Source of the DNA: DATJFH01 sp035495815
GTDB taxonomy: Bacteria > Acidobacteriota > Terriglobia > Bryobacterales > Bryobacteraceae
Assembly: GCA_035495815.1 (NCBI GenBank)
Contig: DATJFH010000376.1
Location: 1 to 20,521 of the forward strand
Direction: 5' to 3'
DNA: 20,521 nt
Notes under the pieces: model-generated
Seen by the model: only the letters and a program-made list of their open reading frames with translations
Database searches by the model: none
What the model was told of the DNA's origin: nothing
Program-made: the position numbers and the translations under genes
Shown here: piece by piece, positions 1-6,397 of the stretch
Position numbering within the stretch: the stretch's first letter is position 1
Layout: each line of letters starts with the position of its first letter

Positions 1-162
1 CCGGGAGATGGTTTCGACGGCGATCCGGCTGGCGACTTCCCCGCCCTTGTGCCCCCCCATGCCGTCGGCCACGATGAGCAATCCCATCCCGACGTCCGCA
101 AAGACGCTGTCCTGGTTGGAATGGCGCACACGTCCCTGATCGGTCATCGACGCGACCTTCAT
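1..162 (-). CDS. PP2C-family Ser/Thr protein phosphatase, N-terminal fragment
   Basis: Only the first 54 codons lie in the window; the frame stays open to the left edge. The family removes phosphate from Ser/Thr residues using a two-metal centre, and bacterial members usually oppose Hanks-type kinases in the cytoplasm. Two family motifs are visible. TDQGRVRHSNQDS (about residues 7-19) corresponds to the usual D-x-G-x2-R-x2-N-x-D block. VADGMGGHKGGEVAS (31-45) carries the metal-binding Asp of the DGMGG motif. I chose the ATG at 162 because GGGGAG sits 8 nt upstream; the in-frame ATG at 168 would be only 2 nt from that sequence. The gene follows the NUDIX gene on the same strand after a 106-bp gap, with a possible promoter of its own. 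The catalytic C-terminal half is outside the window, so activity cannot be judged. Confidence 0.85.
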   Translation of the reverse strand, partial: MKVASMTDQGRVRHSNQDSVFADVGMGLLIVADGMGGHKGGEVASRIAVETISR

Positions 163-184
163 TCTCATCTCTCCCCGATACAGA

Positions 185-190
185 ATCATA
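185..190 (-). promoter_or_regulatory. Putative -10 element for the PP2C gene
   Basis: On the minus strand TATGAT matches the sigma-70 -10 consensus at five of six positions. It would place a start site near 178 and give a leader of about 16 nt that contains the GGGGAG ribosome-binding site. No convincing -35 is seen at 16-18 bp. The gene may equally be read through from the upstream NUDIX gene. Confidence 0.3.
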
Positions 191-268
191 GCTTTTCTAC
201 CGCCGCCGATTCCAGTAAGAACCATGCGGATTTCCCGGGCGCCGCCGCCCGACTCGCCGGCCCCGCGC

Positions 269-808
269 TTACCTGCGCCGCGTTTTGGCGGCCATGCGGG
301 TCAACGACGGCTCCGGGTTGAGCTGTTCGATCCGCTCCATCTCCACCCAGGCCAGCGCGTGCGATTCGCCGCTGACAATCAGCGGCTCGAGCGGTGACGC
401 CTCGAACAGGAACCGGACGTCGTAGTGCAGGTGCTCCGGCACGGCTCCACGCGCCGGGATCGTGTGGATATCCACGTCGAAGATGTCCCCGGAAACCACC
501 CGGATCTCCGTCAGATTCGATTCTTCGCGCGCCTCCCGCAGCGCCACCCGCAGCACGTCCGGGTCCCCGTCGGCGTGGCCGCCCGGCTGAAGCCACTTGT
601 CGAGCTTGCGATGGAGCGTCAGCAGCGCATGGGTTCGGCCCGGGTTCACGATCCAGGCCGAGGCCGTGATATGACCGCTCAGCAGCGACCGCTCGAAGCA
701 ATCGGCATGCTCCAGAACGAACCGCCGCATCCGGTCCGCCATTTCAGCTTCATGTCCCGCGTCCGGCGCGTAGCGGGCCAGTTTCCCGAGCAGCGGCGCC
801 CGATGCAT
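269..808 (-). CDS. NUDIX hydrolase with variant Nudix box
   Basis: This is a 179-residue cytoplasmic protein of the NUDIX superfamily, which hydrolyses nucleoside diphosphates linked to another moiety. The Nudix box runs from about residue 77 to 99. The metal-binding core REAREES (91-97) is intact, with E92, E95 and E96. Two usual consensus positions are changed: the Glu six residues after the first Gly is Pro83, and the late Gly is Asn98. PGGH (75-78) before the box and the preceding sequence around WIVN (52-55) are typical of a subgroup often annotated simply as NUDIX hydrolase. The ATG overlaps the stop codon of the upstream M1 peptidase gene by one base (TAATG). I see no good Shine-Dalgarno sequence, so translation is probably coupled. 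Substrate cannot be deduced. Confidence 0.88.
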   Translation of the reverse strand: MHRAPLLGKLARYAPDAGHEAEMADRMRRFVLEHADCFERSLLSGHITASAWIVNPGRTHALLTLHRKLDKWLQPGGHADGDPDVLRVALREAREESNLTEIRVVSGDIFDVDIHTIPARGAVPEHLHYDVRFLFEASPLEPLIVSGESHALAWVEMERIEQLNPEPSLTRMAAKTRRR

Positions 809-2649
809 TACTTGACGATCCCGTCGATGGTGGTGACGGCGATCGGGTGGTAGCCCGGGCGCGCCTTCCGGTAAATCTCCCGCGCGCGGACGCGGCCCGC
901 CGGCGTCTTGACCAGCTCCGTGTACAGAGGCTTCAGATATTTCCGGCGGCCCACCGATGTCAGAAATTCTTCGAGACGCGCCGACGCCGGCTCATACTGG
1001 TTCCGGACCGCGATCAGCAGCCACTGCTGCAGGATTTCGGAGTTCCCCGAGCGGGTCAGGGAGAACGCCTTGTCCAGCTCGAGCATCTGCCCGGCGGTCA
1101 TTTGCTGAGGCAGGGACTCGAGGAAGTGCAGCCATTCGTGCGTGCTCCACCCGCCCGTCCGGATTTTCGCCGCGGAGATTTCGCCGCCGGCAAATCGACG
1201 CGCCTGCTCCGCCACCTTGGTGAACGCATCGGAAACGGGGCGCGGCGCGGATTCGGGCAGACCCGGCTTGTTCAGCCATTCCTCGAGCGGCGCCTTGTCC
1301 TGCGCGCCGGGCAGATGTTGCTTCAGATAATCCACGAAGGTCGCGGTGGTGATGCTTTGGAAGGAAAAGTGGTCGAAATACTCCCGCAGGAACTTGTCGA
1401 AGCGGTCGCGTCCGAAGGCCTGCTCCAGGCTGCGCAGCAGCAGCGCGCCTTTTTCGTAGGGCACGGAGGTGACGCCGTCGTCGGGATCGCGGCCTTTCAA
1501 GTCGATGTGCAGTATTTGGTCGCGCGCCGGCACCCTGGACATTTCGCGCTCCAGCTCCTGCCGGCCGAGCGCCGCTTCCATCTCCTCGCGCGGGCGGCCG
1601 TATACTTTTTCGAGAATCCGGCGCTCCACGTAGACCGTGAAGCCCTCGTTCAGCCAGAAGTCGCTCCAGGTGGCGTTGGTCACCAGGTTGCCGGACCAGG
1701 AATGCGCCAGCTCGTGCGCCACCAGCGAGATCAGGCTCTTGTCCCCCGCCAGGATGGTGGGCGTGGCGAAGGTCAGCTCCGGATTTTCCATCCCGCCGTA
1801 GGGGAAGCTGGGCGGCAGCACCAGCAGATCGTAACGGCCCCATCGATAGGGGCCGTACAGCTCCTGCGCGGCCTTCAGCATCTGCTCGGTGTCTTCGAAT
1901 TCCCGGGCGGCCCGCTCGACCACCGGAGGCTCGGCCCAGACCCCGGTGCGGCTGCCCATGGCGCGAAATTCCAGGTCCCCGGCGGCCAGCGCGATCAGGT
2001 AGGACGGTATCGGCTGCGGCTGCCGGAAGCTGTACTGGCCCGTGCGCGGCGCGTGGGGATCGTTGGCGGCCGACATCACCGCCCGCAGGTCCCCGGGCGT
2101 CCGCACCCGCGCCGTGTAGCGCATCCGCACGCCGGGCGTATCCTGCAGCGGAATCCAGCTGCGGGCGTGGATGGCCTGGGATTGAGTGAACAGGAACGGC
2201 CGCTTCTTGCCTGCCGTCTGCGGCGGATCGAGCCACTGCAGGGCCGACGCTCCGGGACTGGTCGAATACCGGATGCGCACCCGCGTCGCGCCGGCGGGGA
2301 GAGTGACCGTCAGCGGGGCGCCCAGAATCGGATCGCTCGCGCCGAGGGAGAATTTCGCCTTGGAAAAAGAACCGCCCTCGCCGGCCGCCTCCACCTTCTC
2401 GATATTCAGGTTTCGGGTGTCCAGGATGAGGGGCGCGTCTTCGCCGCCGGCATGGCGGGCTACCGTGAGCGTGGCCGTGGCCTGCAGGATTTTGCGGTCG
2501 AACAGCACGTCGCAATCGAGGTCGAGCTCTTGGGCTTCGATCTGGTCGGGGTTGGAAAACGAGTGTGGGTCTAGTCTGGTGTTCCGCATAGGCGGGCGGC
2601 TGCAGGAGATGGCCAAACAGGACAAGGCCACCATGAAAGTCGATTTCAT
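808..2649 (-). CDS. Secreted M1-family metallopeptidase, leukotriene-A4-hydrolase-like
   Basis: This 613-residue zinc aminopeptidase is close in length to human LTA4H (611). The N-terminus (MKSTFMVALSCLAISCS) looks like a signal peptide, possibly with a lipobox at Cys16, so a periplasmic or lipid-anchored enzyme is likely. The substrate-binding motif GGMEN is at 285-289. The zinc site HELAH (H312, E313, H316) is followed 18 residues later by the third ligand E335 in NEGFTVYVE. VPYEKG supplies the proton-donor tyrosine Y398. The C-terminus has the helical LTA4H-type domain, including GRRKYLKPLY (567-576). The start is supported by AGGA 7 nt upstream of the ATG. The downstream NUDIX gene overlaps the stop codon. 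Expected role: removal of N-terminal residues from peptides. Whether it also opens epoxides is discussed in the findings. Confidence 0.95.
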   Translation of the reverse strand: MKSTFMVALSCLAISCSRPPMRNTRLDPHSFSNPDQIEAQELDLDCDVLFDRKILQATATLTVARHAGGEDAPLILDTRNLNIEKVEAAGEGGSFSKAKFSLGASDPILGAPLTVTLPAGATRVRIRYSTSPGASALQWLDPPQTAGKKRPFLFTQSQAIHARSWIPLQDTPGVRMRYTARVRTPGDLRAVMSAANDPHAPRTGQYSFRQPQPIPSYLIALAAGDLEFRAMGSRTGVWAEPPVVERAAREFEDTEQMLKAAQELYGPYRWGRYDLLVLPPSFPYGGMENPELTFATPTILAGDKSLISLVAHELAHSWSGNLVTNATWSDFWLNEGFTVYVERRILEKVYGRPREEMEAALGRQELEREMSRVPARDQILHIDLKGRDPDDGVTSVPYEKGALLLRSLEQAFGRDRFDKFLREYFDHFSFQSITTATFVDYLKQHLPGAQDKAPLEEWLNKPGLPESAPRPVSDAFTKVAEQARRFAGGEISAAKIRTGGWSTHEWLHFLESLPQQMTAGQMLELDKAFSLTRSGNSEILQQWLLIAVRNQYEPASARLEEFLTSVGRRKYLKPLYTELVKTPAGRVRAREIYRKARPGYHPIAVTTIDGIVK

Positions 2650-2679
2650 CGGTCCATCCTGAATGTACTAAAAGATCGC

Positions 2680-2696
2680 CGCGCCCGTGTGGCGCG
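2680..2696 (-). terminator. Weak terminator-like hairpin between receptor and M1 peptidase
   Basis: CGCGCC and GGCGCG form a 6-bp stem with a 5-nt loop. On the minus strand it is followed after a few bases by CTTTTAG. The stem is short and the T-run has only four bases, so it may only attenuate transcription from the receptor gene into the peptidase gene. Confidence 0.25.
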
Positions 2697-2755
2697 CTCA
2701 CCCGGCCCGGGCGGATGACGGCCGCGACAGCCCGCGCCTACAGCGCGCCGGGAAA

Positions 2756-5700
2756 TCAGAAGCTGGCGCGCACCGCCAGTTGAATGATCCTCGGCGTCAG
2801 GGCGCCGGTGAACTCGCCGAAGCGCGCGTTGACCTGCCTCCCCTGGCCGTCAAAGCGGGCGGCCACGTCCAGGCCGTTGAACTGCGTATGATTGAACGCA
2901 TTGTAAAACTCGCTGCGGAATTGCAGCTTGACCCGCTCTCCCACCGGGATGTTCTTCAGCAGCGAAATGTCCCAGTTATTGATCCCCGGCCCGCGAAGAT
3001 TGTACCGGCCGGCATTGCCGATGGTGCCGACGGCGGGCGCCTTGACCACATCCGTATTGAAGTTGCGGGAAAAGGTGCGATCCCCTTTCGGCAGCGCCGG
3101 ATTTCCCGTCAGGACCACCCGCGCGCCCTGTGACGCCGTGCCCGTAATGTCCGTCGCGTTCACGAACGAGTAGCCGATGGCCAGCGGCGCGCCGCTGACG
3201 AAACTGGTGATTCCCGAAAGCTGCCAGCCGTTCAGGACCCACCGCGCCGGGCGCATCGACCACGCTTTCTCCGGCAGCGCCCAGACGTAGTTGATGCGGA
3301 AAACATGGGTCCGGTCGAAGCTGGCCAGCCCGTAGTTCCACTGGCGAAGCGGAACCAGCACCGCGACCGCCACCGCGTCGTCGTCGGCGAAATCCATCGT
3401 CTTCGACCAGGTCCAGGAGGCCCCGAAGTCCAGGCCCTTGCCGAAACGCCGGTTCCCTTGTACCTGCAGCGAGTGGTAGTTCGAAGTAGAGGCGAACTCT
3501 CCGAAATCGATATCGGCGTACCCCAGAATCGGCCGCAGGAAGGACGCCGGCAGCGGCACGCGCGGGTTGGTCGGATCCGCGTTCTTCGGATCGAAATTGG
3601 CGCCCATCGGCACGGGGTTCAAATTCCGGCTCCAAAGCATGTTCCGCCCCAGCGTGCCCACGTATCCGACATCGACCACCGTGCCCCAGCCGATATTCTG
3701 CTGCACCGACATACTCACGTTCATCGAGCTGGGCTGTTTCGGCGTGCGGTCGATACCGGTGACGGCCTGCGGGAACGACAAACCCGTCGAGGAACGGAAG
3801 TTCTGAAAGGTTCCGTAGAAAATAGTGGGATTCGACAGCAGCGGCGGCTGCACATTCGGACCGGCAGTGGCGTCGTTGCGGTTGTAGAACATGCCGAAGC
3901 CGCCCCGCACCGCGGTTTTGCCATGGCCGAAAGGATCCCAGGCGAAACCGATACGAGGCGCCGCATGCACCCCGGGATCTTCAAACAAACCGCGCGGATA
4001 GGTGTTGTCGAAAGCCGGCACTACCATGCCGTTCGATTCCAGGCCCGATCCGGGAGCGATGGCGCCGATGGCGGCGGCCGGCAAAACGGCCCCCGTGGCC
4101 GGGTTTACCCCGACCCGTTGCCCGTTCACCGTCGCCGGACGGACCAGCTGTACCATCTGCGACCGGTCAAAACGTGAGGGAGCAAAAGTCGAGACCTTGT
4201 CGTCGGTCTGATAATGCGGTCCCAGCGAATAGAATCGCACGCCGAGATCGAGGGTCAGGCGGCGACTCACCTTCCAGTTGTCCTGGAAGAACCATTCGAT
4301 ATTCGTATCCCAGATGGTGCGGCCGGGCACGGTAGTGGACTCGTTGTAGGTATTGAAGACTCCCAGCAGCGCGTTCGAGTAGGGATGCCCCGAATCGAGA
4401 GGATTGTTCACGTTGCGCGAAAAATCGAAGCGCCCGTTGAAGTCGTTGGCGGACTGGCCCGTGGAGTTCTCGCGCTCCGCGTTGATCCCCGCCTTGAAAA
4501 TATGCTTGCCCCAGGTCTTGGTCAGCGTGTCGGTGAGAACGATCAGCAGCCGTGCGCTGACCAGCGGAAACCGGTTGTCATAGCTCAGACCTACGGCCCC
4601 CGGAATGCCGCCGAAGGTCACATTTGGCATGACGTTGAACGGATTGATTTGCGGCCGGAACTGCCCGACCGTAAAGCCGAGCTTGTCCCGCTGGTTCTTT
4701 TCCAGCTCGCTCTGCGAGTAATCGAGCCCTTCCCGCCGCCCGTTCACGCCGGCGTATAGCTCGTTCACCAGCGTCGGCGAGTGCAGGTATTGATACCGCA
4801 GAACTCCCTGCTTCGGATAGGTCCAGTAATGCAGCAGAAACTGGTTCCAGGTCTGCCCGCCGCCGGCCGGCGCCGAGTAGCCGCTCTGATCGTCGGTCTG
4901 GAACAGATAGCTTAAAAAGAACATGTGCTTGGAGCTGAGGTTGTAATCGACCTTCAGCGTCTCCAGCTTCTGCGGTATGGACGATTCGGAATTGAACACA
5001 TAGTTGTAGCGGCCCGCGGAAATGCCGCGGTCGAAGAAATTCGGCGTCGGGAAGAGCTTCAGCAGCGCCTGGCCGCTCGGGTCCAGACGGCTGGCCGGGA
5101 CCACGTTGCCGGGGAAGGGCTGGCGCGTGACCGGATCCACCACGGGAATGCGGACCCCGTTCTGGTCCACCGACTGGGAGAAGTCGCCCGCGCGCTCGAG
5201 CGCCGTCGGCATGGTCGCCTGTCTCCCGGAATTGGTGGTCTTGACGGGCCAGAATTCCTGCGACCAGAAGAAAAAGAGCTTGTCCCGGTTGCGGTTGAAC
5301 TTGCCAGGGATGTAAATCGGCCCGCCGACGTTGTAATTCCAGGTATTGTACCGGTAGCGCGGCTTGACGATTCCCAGGCGGTTGTTGAAGAAGGTATTGG
5401 CGTTGAACTGCTCGTGGCGCTTGAAATAGGAGAACAGCCCGTGGAAATCGCGCGTGCCGGACTTGGTGATCACCTGCACGTTGGCGCCGGAGAAGCGGCC
5501 GTATTCGGCCTGGTAGTTACTCAGCAGAATCTTTACTTCCGACACCGAATCCTGACTCACGGTCAGCAGCAGATTCCGGCCGGCCCCGATCTGGTTTTGC
5601 CCCATGCCGTCGATGGACAGGCTGTTGGAATCGGTGCGATTGCCGTTGACGAACCCGCCCCAGGCGCGGTTCACCGAATCCGGCTCAGCCGGCGCGACCA

Positions 5701-6181
5701 CCCCCGGCAGCAGGTTCAGCAGGCTCATCACGTTTCGGCCCCGGATCTGAATATTCTCGACCTGGCTTCCCGTGACCACGCCGGAGCGCTCGCTGCTGGC
5801 GGTCTGGACCACTACCCCTTGCGTCGTTACGGTGATCGTCTCGGCGACGTTTCCCACTTCGAGCGTGATGGCGCCTACCGGCAGCGTCTCCGATGCGGAC
5901 AGGTTCAGCGACGTCTGCTCGACCGTCTTGAATCCCGGCGCCTTGATGGTGAGCGAATAATCTCCCGGCGGCATTCCCGGAAATGCGAAGTCGCCGCGGT
6001 CGCTGCTTTGCGACTGCCTGGTCACGCCGGTCGACTTCTGGACGACTTTGATCTCGGCGCCCATGACCGGGAGCCCCGACGCGTCCTTCACCGACCCCAC
6101 GATCGAACCGGTAATCGTCTGCGCGGTGACGACAGCGGCGCCGATGGCGAGCGCAAAAGCGGCGCAGTAAAGCGCTTTCAT
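2756..6181 (-). CDS. TonB-dependent receptor, Oar-like, with N-terminal carboxypeptidase-regulatory domain
   Basis: This 1141-residue outer-membrane protein starts with a signal peptide (MKALYCAAFALAIGAAVVTAQ). A carboxypeptidase-regulatory/CNA-B-like domain follows (about 22-105; GSVKDASGLPVMGAEIKV, and PGDYSLTIKAPGFK near its end). ETITV after that domain resembles a TonB box. The plug region contains NIQIRGRNVMSLLNLLPGVV and SIDGMGQNQ. The rest is a long 22-strand-type barrel with FFQDNWKVSRRLTLDLGVRF and NAFNHTQFNG near its end, closing with a terminal Phe as is usual for Bam-assembled proteins. The mature chain has no cysteine. AAGGAG lies 9 nt before the ATG. Such receptors are abundant in Acidobacteriota and use TonB energy to import or export large substrates. 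The ligand is unknown, and there is no SusD-type partner nearby. Confidence 0.93.
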   Translation of the reverse strand: MKALYCAAFALAIGAAVVTAQTITGSIVGSVKDASGLPVMGAEIKVVQKSTGVTRQSQSSDRGDFAFPGMPPGDYSLTIKAPGFKTVEQTSLNLSASETLPVGAITLEVGNVAETITVTTQGVVVQTASSERSGVVTGSQVENIQIRGRNVMSLLNLLPGVVAPAEPDSVNRAWGGFVNGNRTDSNSLSIDGMGQNQIGAGRNLLLTVSQDSVSEVKILLSNYQAEYGRFSGANVQVITKSGTRDFHGLFSYFKRHEQFNANTFFNNRLGIVKPRYRYNTWNYNVGGPIYIPGKFNRNRDKLFFFWSQEFWPVKTTNSGRQATMPTALERAGDFSQSVDQNGVRIPVVDPVTRQPFPGNVVPASRLDPSGQALLKLFPTPNFFDRGISAGRYNYVFNSESSIPQKLETLKVDYNLSSKHMFFLSYLFQTDDQSGYSAPAGGGQTWNQFLLHYWTYPKQGVLRYQYLHSPTLVNELYAGVNGRREGLDYSQSELEKNQRDKLGFTVGQFRPQINPFNVMPNVTFGGIPGAVGLSYDNRFPLVSARLLIVLTDTLTKTWGKHIFKAGINAERENSTGQSANDFNGRFDFSRNVNNPLDSGHPYSNALLGVFNTYNESTTVPGRTIWDTNIEWFFQDNWKVSRRLTLDLGVRFYSLGPHYQTDDKVSTFAPSRFDRSQMVQLVRPATVNGQRVGVNPATGAVLPAAAIGAIAPGSGLESNGMVVPAFDNTYPRGLFEDPGVHAAPRIGFAWDPFGHGKTAVRGGFGMFYNRNDATAGPNVQPPLLSNPTIFYGTFQNFRSSTGLSFPQAVTGIDRTPKQPSSMNVSMSVQQNIGWGTVVDVGYVGTLGRNMLWSRNLNPVPMGANFDPKNADPTNPRVPLPASFLRPILGYADIDFGEFASTSNYHSLQVQGNRRFGKGLDFGASWTWSKTMDFADDDAVAVAVLVPLRQWNYGLASFDRTHVFRINYVWALPEKAWSMRPARWVLNGWQLSGITSFVSGAPLAIGYSFVNATDITGTASQGARVVLTGNPALPKGDRTFSRNFNTDVVKAPAVGTIGNAGRYNLRGPGINNWDISLLKNIPVGERVKLQFRSEFYNAFNHTQFNGLDVAARFDGQGRQVNARFGEFTGALTPRIIQLAVRASF

Positions 6182-6242
6182 TTTCCTGGACTCCTTTTTC
6201 GACAGCGCTGAAGGTCCTGATTCAGCCCGTTTCCTTCGAGCG

Positions 6243-6251
6243 ATTATGTCA
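6243..6251 (-). promoter_or_regulatory. Putative extended -10 promoter for the minus-strand receptor
   Basis: The minus strand reads TGACATAAT: a TG dinucleotide one base before CATAAT, which matches TATAAT at five of six positions. This is an extended -10 arrangement that does not need a strong -35, and none is seen. The start site would be near 6236, giving a leader of about 55 nt. Confidence 0.4.
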
Positions 6252-6337
6252 TGAATCCGGCGGCCCGGCAGGTCCCCGACGGATGTACGCCGCAGCCGCC
6301 GCTGCCAGTCGCCTTAACGCTACAGTGCGCGGAGTCC

Positions 6338-6367
6338 TTGCCAAGAAGAGGCCAAGTTTGATATACC
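6338..6367 (+). promoter_or_regulatory. Putative sigma-70 promoter for the plus-strand receptor
   Basis: TTGCCA at 6338-6343 is followed by a 17-bp spacer to ATATAC (6361-6366), or an 18-bp spacer to TATACC (6362-6367). The start site would be about 6373, leaving a leader of about 25 nt that contains AAGGGG at 6382-6387, 10 nt before the ATG. Confidence 0.4.
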
Positions 6368-6397
6368 TAGCCACATTCCACAAGGGGATTCTCCACC

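Noticed and set aside
847..2574. 575-codon open frame on the plus strand
   Set aside because: It lies wholly antisense to the M1 peptidase, whose motifs are unmistakable. Its translation is Arg/Gln/Gly-rich with no domain, as expected from high-GC shadow frames.
992..2701. 569-codon open frame on the minus strand
   Set aside because: It is a +1/+2 shadow of the M1 gene, with Arg/Pro/Gly-rich translation and no motif.
2701..2720. Nearly palindromic CCCGGCCCGGG near the end of the first receptor gene
   Set aside because: The stem is very short with no loop room and no T-run; probably chance in GC-rich DNA.
4925..6211. 428-codon plus-strand frame
   Set aside because: Antisense shadow of the first receptor; no recognisable domain or ribosome-binding site.
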